Source: Montifringilla adamsi
Lineage: Eukaryota; Chordata; Aves; Passeriformes; Passeridae
DNA length: 64,000 nucleotides
Direction: 5' to 3'
NCBI GenBank assembly: GCA_017590115.1
Contig: JAGGNK010010225.1
Span: 9,536,834 to 9,600,833 of the forward strand
Position numbers and translations under genes: made by a program. Shown here in pieces: positions 36,801 through 48,995 of the stretch (position 1 is the first letter of the stretch; the number at the start of each line of letters is the position of its first letter). The notes beneath the pieces were generated by a model. That model ran no database searches and was not told the origin of the DNA. It saw nothing but the letters and a program-made list of their open reading frames with translations.

Positions 36801-37556
36801 AGACTATTTGAAGGTCGTAGCCTCGTGCCCTTACCTGTCAAGACCTGAGCGGAGGCTTTGCCTGTGAAGAGATGGCACTGCTGATGACATCAGCACTCTC
36901 CATGCAGGTTTTGGCAGGTGTTAGCCATTTGTTTCACCTTTGCTACTGTTCACCCAGGAATTTCTTCAGAGTCATGACTCGCCATGTGCTTTCATGGCAA
37001 CTACCATTTAGTTGTATGAAAAAACACATTTCTGCTGAAGATCTGCTGCCATGATATCAGAACTTGAGAAAAGACAGAGCCTCTAACTGATTCTTTTGAC
37101 AGGTTATAAAATATTAAAAGAGGGTAAAGTTTTAAAACTCATTTTTACATATCTCTCTACAGCCAAGTGCTGCTGGCCTAAGGAATCAATGAATGAAATA
37201 TTACATAGAAATGCTGAATTCATGTTATCCTTGATAATCTATATTTCAAAAATAAGACTGAGCTCTTAAATGACCCACACATGGATTTGATCTGCTCCTC
37301 CCTTTTAACTTGCTCTTCAGTAGCCTGGCTTTAAAAAAATTAACTGTTTCAGTAATGTGGGAGTCCTTTCATTCCTACAGTCTTCTGATTAGTTCCAATA
37401 AAACTGAATAGTAATAAAGTTAAAATCCATTAGTGGCTACAAGACACACAACAGAACCTGTTCTGGTATTTAAAAAAAATGTAAAGCCATAATAGCCTCC
37501 TGTGCAACTTTGAATTTAGCACAATTATTTTTCACTTTTTACTTTCCTGCTTTTTT

Positions 37557-37581
37557 GTTATTGTTGTTGTTGTTGTTGTTA
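37557..37581. repeat. (GTT)n microsatellite
   Basis: About eight GTT units with one ATT interruption near the start. Confidence 0.85.
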
Positions 37582-39610
37582 TTTCAAGCCTCGGCAACAC
37601 AAGCGTAATTTCCTCATGTAATACTATAAAAACTATTCTGTCAGAGTACTGCAGTAGCGGCTCAATGTGACTGAGAAAAAACATTTAAAAAGATGAAGCC
37701 ACCTTAATAAAAATTACACTGATTTGGAATATTTAAGACTTCACCCACATGTAAAGAGATACAAAAGAAGAGGATCTGTTGAAGGAAATTTTTTTTCTAC
37801 TGAGGACCTAATGTCCACATTGTCTGTGTCAGGGCTGGGGGCAACTTGAAGAGTTTTGAGACCAGCACAGGTAAGTTCCCCCAAGTTACTGGAGGACTCT
37901 GTGCTCTCCCAAAGAAGATCTTGCAGTTCAGTTTTACCCAAAAAGGTCCAGATTTTGCTATGAGGCAACATCCCCGTGCAGCTCCAACAGCCTGTGCAGG
38001 AGCTCAACCTTACATCTAATGCTGCTGCACAAAATAGTGGAAACACACCCTTTAAGCTCCTGGTTCCTCGTGGTGCTTCCTAATCATCAAATTCCAAATC
38101 TCCTCAGAAATGTAGTGCATCTCTGGGGGTTGTTTTGGCCCAATGTGAGGTTTGCACCAACTCCACTCCCTATGGCAGTTGAGCAATTCCAGAGCCCCAG
38201 CACTTACCATCAGGGTCAGGTCTCCCACAAAATGCTTTTTTAAAAAGGAACTATGTGCAGGAATCTCCCCTTTTCTGGGCTAGTCCCCAGGAAGGATGCC
38301 CAGCCCAAGGGGCCCAAAATCTGACTCTCCCTCATTCCTGGGCAGCCAGCAGGGCTGCAGGGAACCTTTCCTTGGACTTTTAGCATGTCCAGCTGAAGAG
38401 GAAGCTAGCCTGGCTTTATCTTTCCCTGGTTAAATACCTTAACCACTAAACACCTACACAAAAGGACAGGCAACCTCAAAACCTCCACCAGCAGCTAGGT
38501 TTTAAAAGGGAAGACAGATTAACACAGTGCATAGATGAGGGGAAAACCTACAGCAAGTGCTTGGATCAGAGGGTTTCCTCACAGGAAAAACAGTAGACTT
38601 TCTCCTCCTGCGGAATAATTGGGGGCCTGGCAGGTGTGCCTGGTGCTTAAAATAAAATAAAAAATTCCATGACTGCACTTTTCAGTGAAGTCCTCTTTTC
38701 CTGGATGAAAATCAATTAACTCTTCACTGTGCCTTGAGGCTAACAGACAGGAAAGAGATTAACAACAGGAAAGGAGACTTCAGCTTTATTGTACAGCAGC
38801 ACAGGGCTCCCCATGCTTGATCCACTCCATGAGTGCTCTAATCCAGGGTCCTGTCTCAGCCGTGAAAGTCCAAGGCATTTAAGCACATGCTTAACTTCAG
38901 GCATGGGAAGATTTTCAACAGCCTGGTGGAAGTCTGGCATTCGCCTCTGCTCCTCCCCCAGCTTTGGATGGGAGTTACACACCTAATTGTTTTCTACCCC
39001 TTTGAACATTTCCACTCAACATGCTTTCCTAGGGACTGAAGAACTGCTGAGCTGGGGCCTTCTGGAATAACTGCTCTGGTAGGGAAGCTGCTCGTTAGCC
39101 CTCTGTCGTCTGCTGGCTGAGTTTTGTCCTGGGGCATGGGGGCTTATTTGCAAGCTAGGAAAAAAAACCTTTTTTAAATTTTGTTTAGGATGATGCCAGC
39201 CATTCTAGCTAAACAGTCTTTCCTTTTTCAGTCAATTAAGTACCTGGCTAAAACAAGGGTCTGTGTCACACTTGCTGTGCTCTGTTTAAAAAAAAATAAA
39301 TTTGAAATAAAAAGTTTAGTTGCCCTTTAATTATATTGACTGCCTCTCATTTTTTTTAATTGGGATAGAGGGTAACCAAAAGTGCATGCTCTATCTTTAC
39401 AATAGACACGATGCTGTATCTTGTTATGAGCTGTTAAATTCGTCTTCTTAATGCAAATCCTCTCAAAATAAGAAGCATTTACATACTCCTTATCATTCTT
39501 AGCCATTTTCAAGCTCTCTGATATCTGTTATGTCATCTTTGAGCTCTAAACACAAAAGAATTCTGGCAAGATTTATACCATGCTATTATAATAGTCCCTG
39601 GATTAGTCCC

Positions 39611-39647
39611 TGTTTTCTTCTTTTTCTTTTTTTTTTTTTTTCTTTTT
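39611..39647. repeat. T-rich low-complexity tract
   Basis: A run of T interrupted by single C residues (TTTTTC and TCTTTTT flanking a long T run). Confidence 0.85.
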
Positions 39648-42600
39648 GCTATTTCAAATGTTGCTAACAGGTGATTGCAGAACAGCTACAGTAAGATCAG
39701 AACCTGATATGATTAGATAGTTCTCACACCCTCATTCATTTATAATTATGTTTTGGGGCATAAGAGATAGGTAATTTTTAACACTAAGATATTGTTCTTA
39801 TTGACCTGTGTGCATGAAATGTCAGTGGTCTACATTAGGACTGACAATATGGTATTTTAATTAGCACTTTCAAAAATTTGACAAACCTAGGAGAAAGTGG
39901 TTTTTGTCATGAAAATTTTCTACTGAAGAGTCCACTTTTTCACACTAAAAAAAAGCATTCAGCAGAACTGAAAACTTGCACTTCAAGAAACAATTAAACA
40001 AGAACATTGCAAAGGTGCCTTCTGGGTTGGAATGCTTTCATTTTTCTTCTTAACTCCTAATTGGTCCATGTATTTAATCTTACACCGGGATCTCCCTCTG
40101 AGCTATGATGGCACGTTTTGAGACTCCTTGCTTTACTATATTACAGGCAAAACTGGTGAATCAACATTGAAAGGAAGGAATTCAGGTTATGAATAGCATG
40201 TCTGCATAGACACATTTGGGGTTTCAACGGAAAATTTAGTTTTTCTGTGTTTGGATGTTTTGAAGGAAGGACTACTTTCTCTGTGGAAACTCTTTGAAGA
40301 CTTAGTTTTTATAAACATGTACCACTTTCCTCTGAACAAATACATTTAAAATTTGCTTATTTTCTTCTTTTTCAATAGAGCACTTAAGCACATTTACTTA
40401 AAATTGAGCACCCAGTGCTGTTTTGCTTTGTATGCCCCACAGATTTCTAGTCTTAAGCACTGAGTTGCTTTATATTAATTTGGATTTTTTTTTCTCCACA
40501 CATTACTCATACCAGCTCAAATCTTTCAAGTTTTAGTTGATTCAATGGATTTTCTTTACTTTTCTTCACCAAATAGACTTCTTATTCCTGCTTATCTCAA
40601 ACTCTCTCTCTCCTCTGCATAATTCTCTTCTCTCAGGGCATACCCACACCCATACCTACACCATCCTCTTTCTCTTCTGCTGTCTCTCTGCTGCTCCACT
40701 CATGATTTAATTCTTTAGAAACTATTGCAGAGTGCATTTTCCTGGGAGTTTGTCAAATGGCCTAAATGGGGAAACCTTTTTCTCAGTTTCTTGGTGGTAT
40801 ATGAAAATATAAAGCCACAGGCATTTTATTATGCTGCAAAATTGGGTCAAATGCACCTTCTGAAAAAGTCAGCCTCCTCTATCGAAAATAGGATGCTTAG
40901 CCAAACACATCTGTGTTAGTTGAACTATTTCTTCCTTCTTTAAGAAATATTAGACCTCAATATCTTTAATTGCCTGTAACAACTGTAAGAGAGGATTCAG
41001 GTGGTTTCCCACTCTTCAATTGGCATTTTATGGGATGTTTAGCAGGCAAAACACCTCATTGAAAAGGCAAATATGCCTTCCCATTATGCACAAGAAAATT
41101 CAAACCCTGATATCATCTTATGTGAAACCAGTTTTACAACCACCACTACCGAGCTGATTTCATATCTCTTTTGTGGTTCCCTTCCTCTTAACAGAGGGAT
41201 ACAGAGATGGGATACAGGCTTAACTAATGAAAAAATATAATCTATTCAGACAAAATAATTTATTGGCATAAATCAAGAGAACACTGGTGGTACTGGAGCA
41301 GTGGTGGCTGGAGCAACTGGAATGGTGAGGATGCATCTTCAGCTGTTCTGGAGGAATCTGCAGGTCTGTATGAGTAACACAAGTGCCCAAGTTGTGCCCT
41401 TTCTGCTTCATCTGGACATTACCTGTCTCCTCCTTTTCACTTGCAGGGCGTGTAATTTATACAAGATACTGCTTAGCTTTACAGTATTTTCTCATTCAAG
41501 AGAAAGGTTATATTCAAAATAGTGGTGTGAGTACAAAGGGAAGTGCTCAGCAAATTAAAGTAAGTGGAAAGTAGCAGGGAAGGAAAACAAATACTTGGCA
41601 TGTTTCATAAGCTATGGACAGGCAAAGGGACGAGATACAAACTTCCAGGCAAAATAACATTAAGCATCATCAGTCTTTGACCTGGAAATAGAAAAGGACA
41701 AGAGACAGAATATCCAAAATTAGACTATCTCAATGGCACAATGTGGTGGTAATGCTAGACTTGGCTCCTAATTTGCACAGTCACATTTACCTGCTCAGAA
41801 AAGGCTTTTTACTAAGCTCTTGTGAAATTTCCTCCTAAATGAGCATCCATGTCTTAACTAATATTATAGATGTGCTACTCTTTAAATGATTTTATACCTG
41901 CTTAACTTTGAATTTTTGGACCACACCAAAGAAAAATAGAAATAATGTTAAAAAACCCCTAATAATCAACTTGCCCCTAAATGTTTATATAGTATACCAG
42001 CTTAATTAACCTTATTCAGAAAGCCTTTAATATGGGGGGATGTATAAATGCAGGTCTTCCTGCTCTGAAATTGGAGCTGCCCATGATCTTTATTGCTGTT
42101 TCCTGTGCTGTGGGAGACTTGGGTCTGAGATCAACTCAACTAGCCTGGATGGTTCAGAGTTTACATCTGTATTCTGGGCTCTTAAATACACAGGTAATAG
42201 AATAGAACAGAATAATGAGATGATGTTACACCTTAGTGCTTGGGAGGTTTTGCTGGCATTTACTGCCTAGAACAAGAGAGGCCAGAAATTGCTCTCCTCT
42301 CTCCAGGTCCCTTATAACCTTTGATTGCATGTGGCAGGTGAAGATCAATTAAACTGCCACAACTAAATGGTCAGAGAAGAGCTCCCTGAAGAATAATGGA
42401 AAAAAGAATTTCTCAGAGGCTTGCAGCATGTTATAAAAACAGCAATACCACCACTATGACCAATCTACACTTCATTAAGGGAGAGAGTCAGGATTAATAT
42501 CTGAAAGGCAATCTCTGCAGAGTCTATTCCAGCAATTATTTGTGTATGCATACACATAGGAGATGGAGCAGAAATAGTGGAGAAATGGCACACAATGCCT

Positions 42601-44655
42601 TTTGCTTCCCTAGCAATGTCACACTTGAAATATGAAGCACTCTGAGCTGATGACTTCCTTGTGCTGCTTATACATTATCCTGCCTGGGCAACAACCAAGT
42701 TCTGTGCAATAGTACTTCATTATTTTAATTAAGCTTATTGCAAGAGTAATCATCATTGCCATCAGTATCAATCACCAGTAATATTTCCAGTGATGTCTGT
42801 AAGTGATGAAGGTCCTAACTGACAATAAATAATAATGTTCCTGGCTTGAGTTGGCACTTCATTGGACTTTGCTGGGTTGCTTTAAGTGCTCCAGGCTCAC
42901 TACAAAAAGAACTATTTATCTATGACAAAAGCCAGATCTAAATCATACTTGTTTTGAATTCCCAAATGGATATATTCATGTTGGCAAAATTTATCCATTT
43001 GATTATGGCAGATACCAGGTTTGAAACACATTTTGAAAGAAATTAAAAAGGTCTCAATACTCTGCTGCAGACATACTTTCCCATATATCTTTAATTAGTA
43101 TCAATTTGAGTAATTTCTTTATTGTATTGGAAGAAGACCGCATAACATTGTTTGGATTACAAAAATGCTTTTGCCATTAGTAAGGAAAATTCTGAAGGGA
43201 TATCTTTGCACTCACGTCTAAATGATCCCATGGTGTCGCAACCTGATTGAAATGTATTACTTACACATTAAGTCCAAAATATCAGTGCACTTGCCTATTC
43301 CTGTCATTATGCTGCTACAGATTAAAAACTCTGCCATTTTTGGTTTGTGCTGCAATTTTTCTTAGCTGGACAAAGACATTTCTGGCAGTTTAGAAATGGT
43401 TTTCCTATTTTTATTTCTTTGTGTGCTTGTTAATGCTCTGAGGATGTTCTTTCGGAGTTCAGCAAGAGGATATATATACAATTGTTCTGGAAACATAGAA
43501 CTTAAAATATTAACATAATATTTCCAAGAAGTTTTGAAGTATTAATACAATGAACAGTAACCCTAAATTATCTTTTTATTATCTCATTAAAAAAACACAA
43601 AATCCAGGACTATTCACAGTCATCCACCTCAGCAATAGCCAGGCTCAGCTGTCAGATCAATAGCTGAGCTGACAGTCCACCCTTCTTTTTTCTCTCTGTC
43701 CTTCTTTCACCTCTCTCTCTTCCCTATGAAAAGCAGGCACTGAGCAGATGTTGCTGGGTTCTTTGGTGGGTGATAACAGAGAGGACCACTTATTGCAGCA
43801 AACATTAGACAAGACTGACATTTCCCAAACCAGATTTTCAGGAAACAGAAAATTTTATATTTTGTACTTATTGATAGGCAACACAATATAAAAACTTTCT
43901 CTGATGGCATAAAGCAGCAAAAAAAGTACAGCAAATTGCAATGCATACCTCAGAGTGCATGTGGGATGTAATTACTCAATACGCGGAAATTGAGTAAAAT
44001 TGAGTAAAAATCCAAAACAAAACCTGTTAGAAACAGTCATCCACAGGATTATCCTGTATAGCCCTTCAAGCAGGGTGCACAGCCATCCCCCAGAGCTCCT
44101 CTGGAGCAGCAGGACTGTCAAACAGCTCAGCTCCCCACAGCAGGGAAGAGGTGGGTCTCAGGGGGACTCCTGCCTCCTGCCCAGTTCTGGCTCTCCCAGA
44201 CAGGCACAGAAGGAAGAGGAGTGCACAGGATGGCCTGCAGGGCCTCTCCGTCATAGTGATATGAATTTAGTCTTAATGCTCTGTATTAGAAGAAACTGAA
44301 GATTTCCTTGATTTTCAGTGTTCCCCATGGTAAGTCGTTCAGGCAACAGAGTTTCATATCCAGAGCATCACAAAGAAAGGCTTCCAAAAGTGAACAGCAG
44401 AGAAACTAGAGACAGAGTAATTAAAAGAAATGGTACAGTTCTCCTGGAAGAAGCAATTCCTTCTTTTTCCATCACACATGCTGTAAAGGAACATGTTTGC
44501 GTGAAGCACTGACAACATTGATGAACATTTCTCCATTTCCTTCTTGTCTCCAACGCTCATTTCATGCATGCTGCCATTTTCCACATAAATTTTTTCTAGT
44601 GCCAGTAATTTATTCTAATGCCAGTATATTTAGCTTAGAAAACACATTCCAGTGT

Positions 44656-44656
44656 G

Positions 44657-44687
<31 letters not shown>

Positions 44688-44694
44688 GTCTATC
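44656..44694. repeat. (TCTA)n tetranucleotide microsatellite
   Basis: About nine to ten TCTA units, nearly pure, with one TCTG variant near the right end. Long pure tetranucleotides of this type are usually length-polymorphic. Confidence 0.95.
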
Positions 44695-45334
44695 CACATA
44701 CCTGCCCATATCTCTCTTCTTACTGAGTCATCCAAAATCCATTGCAAAAAGAACACTCTTTCTCACTTTCACAGGGATGAACCAACAAAGTATTTTCCTG
44801 AGATAAGGCAATTTGGCACTCTGGTGTCCCTCTTTGTGGCTATTTGCTGCTGAAAAGATGCAGCCTGGGTGCTTATGGAAAAGAAACCTGTCAGAGGTAA
44901 GTCACCAGGAGCTCATCAGACCCTCTGTTTTCTGAACATAAATGCAATGCAGTTTTGCTCTGAGACTCTGGCAGCTCCTGGCCAATCCATCCCTCTGAGA
45001 ACTGTGGCCACAGAAACAGAAACATTACCATTATTATTTTGAAGCCTTGCTCAGTGCATAAAGCTATCATCGCTTCTCTGAATGAGAGTTGCTCTTTCTA
45101 TTTTTTCCACCTCAGGGCTGCATCCCACCTTCACAAAGATGTCTCACTTCTCCCATTTCATCTCCTTACAGGTGTTGGATGTGTCACATAACCCTTCCTA
45201 TAGATCATGTTACAGCGAGTCACACTCCTGGTGCTTTGGGCTCTTTTTAAAATTACATTTTACACATCAGTAAACTTGTAATGTAGGAACAGCTTTCTTA
45301 GTGTTATTTATATCCCCGTGTAGCAAAAGAATTT
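44695..45334. other. Unannotated noncoding stretch
   Basis: Nothing supportable. The 118-codon open frame 44497-44853 is opened by the microsatellite, which translates as a repeating Leu/Ser/Ile/Tyr pattern. Confidence 0.6.
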
Positions 45335-45520
45335 GTCAGAGAGTAATATGAATGTTATTTATCTGACGGCTCAGCTTTATTGGCTGCTACATTTCATATC
45401 CCTCAGTACTTTTTGGCAGAGGAGTAAATAACAGCGCTGTTAACCTCTAACACCAGTATAAAAATAGGCATTTATTAAGGAGTAAATATTACTTTAATTA
45501 TTATCGTCCTAGTTTCCTTT
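45335..45520. promoter_or_regulatory. Candidate conserved noncoding enhancer block
   Basis: The block has a TTATTTATCTGACGG lead and a reverse CCAAT word (TTTATTGGCTG) near 45377. It holds a 14-base perfect palindrome TAACAGCGCTGTTA at 45429-45442 and a MEF2-like TATAAAAATAG at 45457-45467. The homeodomain-rich end ACTTTAATTATTATCG is at about 45491. It is neither repeat nor coding. The regulatory role is inferred. Confidence 0.33.
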
Positions 45521-47520
45521 CTCTGTAAAAAAAATAGATCCCTTTGTAGATCTAAAAAATATCCAAATTTTATTTAAGTTGTAGACAGTTGTTATCTGTC
45601 CACTTGCTCTGGATATTTTCTGGTACCTTCAGCAGTAATTAAGGAACATATAATGCTTCAGGCACCTGATTGGATAAAATTGAAATAAGCATATGAAAAT
45701 AGTAAGTTAAACCAAGGTGTCCAGGGCTATACTGGCATCTGTCTGTGCCACATCAGTGGCTGCCTTGTGACCTGTTCTAACCTCAGAGAAACACCAAGCA
45801 GACCTATGAGGAGACCAGACCTGTCACTGTTTCAACAGCAGAAGTCTCAGACAGTAGCAAGGGGAAATTAATTAAGTACTAAACCCTCTGCCCTTTCAGC
45901 AAGAATTAAAAAGAACACAAGGCTCACATGCTCAGAAGCCTTTTTACTTCAAGCTTCCTTTGGTTTTGAAAATCAATAGATGTGCTATATGTAAATATCT
46001 TGGGAGCCAGGGTTCCAGCACCTCACCAGGGATGTTCAGCACCCTGCAGGATCAAGGCCTTTGCAACCCTCTAAATCCCCTCAAGTGGCAATATTTCATT
46101 ACAAAGCAGGGAGAGGAGTACAAGTGGCATTTCTGTTTCTATGGCAATTGCAGCAACAGGAAGCACTGGGGTTTGTTACTTTGGAGAATTCTATCTTCTG
46201 CTGCTGGATGCAACTTTCCTCTTCAAAATCTCATCTGCTTCATCTAGAGGGAAAAAGTAATGACCATTAGCATGGAGAGATGATCAAATATCTAGTAAAT
46301 AAAGCAGATTTTTATGTAATGTGCCACTGTACATATTGGGTTACATTAAATTTATGTAAAGAATTAGTAGCCCTCTGGTAACCCTCTGATGTCTAGTCCC
46401 TCCCATCTCAGGTGTAGCACTTCTATGTCAGAGATCAACAACAAGTTGAAAGTACCATTACTTCAGACTACAGAACATGCTGGATTTGTCTGTGAGGGAT
46501 ATCTTTGCTCGGTAGGTATTTTCACACTTTTTATTTCATTCCTCATTCATTAAGACAAATGTTTTAGTGATAGCTAAAGTCAGCACCTCTGAGATGTTGT
46601 GAGCCTCACATGGGGTTAGCAGCACCTGTGCTAATGATAATATGGGAGTTCACTCCGTGCTTTTAACCAAAGTCCTCCCTGTGGCTCAGTGAAAGTGTTC
46701 AAGCTTTTACATTTGACAATAGCATCACTATGTAGCATTGGGGCTTAGCCTGAGAGAAACAAAAATAAGAAATTCTTTGCCTGACAGGCATGACAGGGTG
46801 AGGCATTTTCTCCAGGAAGCCTCTGGAACCCAACAGGCCATAGGATGATGTTAACAGTCACAGTTTTTGATGTCACCAAGGACTGAAAATGGCTGGCAGG
46901 TAGACCACAGGCTCACTCCACGACCACAGTGGCTGTGGTGAGAGGTCTTGTGCTTCAGTCTGCAGCTAACCCTCCCATTCCAGTACCAAACAGGTCATGG
47001 CAGGAACATGCTTCAAACGCCATGTGGCAAGAAAAGCTTGTTAATCCTGGCCAGAAGAGCATCAACATGCATGTGACCATTAAGGTGAAATATTAATGGG
47101 GCCACTCCAGTGGGAAATACATGAGGCTATGTTTGAGTTTCTTGACACATATTGTGAACAAAACTCCATTTGATCTTGCTACATAGAATCACCTCTGTTT
47201 AAAAGGAAATACAAAATCTATGGAAACATTTGTTGGGATATTTTTAAGAAAGTAGAATCTAAATTATTTGGTGGATCTGTTGGAGATCGCAATAACTTAG
47301 AGACAAAATAGACTTCATAGTGAGATCAGAATGTAAAACTTAGAGCTGTGACACTCAAAAAAACCCAGTTTAGTAAAGAAGAATGGTTAATAGAAGAATT
47401 TAGAACTGGTGATTTTCAAAGTAACAATGTAGAATGATAAAAATATTTATAGTGAGCCCTTAACAGTTACTATGTCTTTTCATTTGGGTCGAGAAACTTG
47501 CTGCATGCCTTTCACACAGG
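45521..47520. other. Unannotated noncoding stretch
   Basis: No gene or identifiable repeat is seen up to the CR1 boundary. Open frames of 69-95 codons at 45960-46270 overlap each other in different frames and show no family features. Confidence 0.6.
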
Positions 47521-47837
47521 CTCACACAATGGGTAAGGTTGGGAGGAACCTCTGGAGGTCACCTAGTCCAACCTTCTCGCTCCTTCAGGGCCCCCTAGAG
47601 CATGTTACTCTGGAGTGTGTCCAGATGGCTTTTGAGTATCTCCAGTGAGGAAGACTCCTCAATCTCTGGGCAGCTTGTTCCAGTGCAGGTTAACCCTCAC
47701 AGTGAAGTTTTCAAATATGTTCAGGTGGAACTTCTTGTGCTCCAATTTCTGCCCATTGCTTCTCATCCTACTGCTCGGCACAACCAAAATAAGCCTGACT
47801 CCTTCCTCTTGGCACCCTGCCTTCAGAAAGCTTTGAT
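47521..47837 (-). mobile_element. CR1 LINE fragment, 3' portion, minus strand
   Basis: The reverse complement of a CR1 3' end is read on the + strand. GGAGGAACCTCTGGAGGTCA and CCTAGTCCAACCTTCT at 47541-47576 are followed by GTCCAGATGGCTTTTGAGTA and TCTCCAGTGAGGAAGACTCC. Next come GGGCAGCTTGTTCCAGTGCA, CAGGTGGAACTTCTTGTGC and TGCCCATTGCTTCTCATCC, fading after CTCCTTCCTCTTGGCACCC. It is 5'-truncated with no coding capacity. The text order and wording parallel the copy at 9691-10125, suggesting a related subfamily. Confidence 0.93.
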
Positions 47838-48940
47838 ACAGCCAGTCTCATTACATTCTTGCTGATCAGATAAGGAACAAATGGAAAACAAAATTAACTT
47901 TAAGAAAGCAACAACTAAAGCACAGTGATCTTTGTACACACACTTGTTCAATGAGGTATAGCTGTTATAAGTTCCATTGCTGCAAATCTGATCTTCATCC
48001 ATTCCAAAAAATAAGTCACAACTGAAAAGAACTATAAAAAGTTTGCAGTCTTACTAATCATATCTTCAGGGAGACTCATGCAAATTTGTTGTCATCTGTA
48101 ATTATAAGTTTGCAAGCTTATTTTGAAATGTCATTTCATTCACACACACTGCTTTAAAATCACACACAGAAAAATATATTCTATATTTCTATATTTATTT
48201 CCCTTCTTTCTCTTAGGAATAAGGCAGGAAATTAACAGGTATTCAACACAATATTTAATTAAAATCACAATGAATCATGCTATATCTTAAAATCTAATTT
48301 AACTTAATATTTTTAAACAGGCAACAATAACCCAAAAACTATCTAAAATGAAATCAACATCTGTTTCCCAAGTAATTTGGCCTTTACCCAAATGAATTAC
48401 AGCACTAATCCAGATAACTGGATTGGGGTGTAAAGTGGCCCATTTATGACAGACTATGTTTATAGATTAGTATATGTCATAATACAATACTTTTGTTTTA
48501 AATAAGGTAACAAATTCATATTGAGAGAGGAGGTTCTGAAAGCTCTGAAAGATATTTATTCTTGTAGACCTAGAGAGATGTCCTCCTCCCTCTCTCCCTT
48601 TTTCTCCCTTATTTGCAGTGAGACTCAAATCTCAATTCCTAGAAAATCATTAAGTATTTTTTTCCTTTCCTGGTTATCCACTATGATTTTTAGCTCAACC
48701 CTCTGCACACTGACTTTTTCAGAAATAATAGGTCGTGCAGGACGTGTTGCTGTGCATGCGTTCAGCTGCTGCACAACTGCAGGGCACTGCAGAAGGTCAT
48801 GCCCAAGGACAGGTCCAGCTCAGGGGGCTGCTATGCTCCAACCTCAGGAAGAAGTTAAATGCTTTTAAAGCTCTGCAAGTCACAGTTTACCCAAAAGGTT
48901 TTTGACCCACATGAAAATGTTGGTGTACAGTGACTCACAG
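47838..48940. other. Unannotated AT-rich noncoding stretch
   Basis: No gene or transposon is seen. 48150-48330 is very AT-rich. Confidence 0.6.
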
Positions 48941-48995
48941 ATGGATGGATGGATGGATGGATGGATGGATGGATGGATGGATGGATGGATGGATG
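48941..48995. repeat. (ATGG)n tetranucleotide microsatellite
   Basis: About 13 to 14 uninterrupted GGAT/ATGG units. Short open frames on both strands here (Met-Asp-Gly-Trp repeats on +, Ser-Ile-His-Pro on -) are artefacts of the repeat. Confidence 0.97.

Larger units (their letters stand above)
36801..44655. other. Unannotated noncoding stretch
   Basis: No gene or confident interspersed repeat. It holds a GTT microsatellite at 37557-37581 and a T-rich tract at 39611-39647. A consensus-like donor CAGGTAAGT at about 37868-37876 has no convincing exon. A GC-richer patch lies at about 44062-44250. 40540-40700 is pyrimidine-rich. Confidence 0.55.

Noticed and set aside
37832..37876. Consensus-like donor CAGGTAAGT with an upstream acceptor-like TCTGTGTCAG
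   Set aside because: The enclosed segment is about 38 bases, open in only one frame, and the acceptor is weak; insufficient for an exon.
44062..44250. CpG island or promoter
   Set aside because: GC-richer than flanks but with very few CpG dinucleotides, so it does not qualify.
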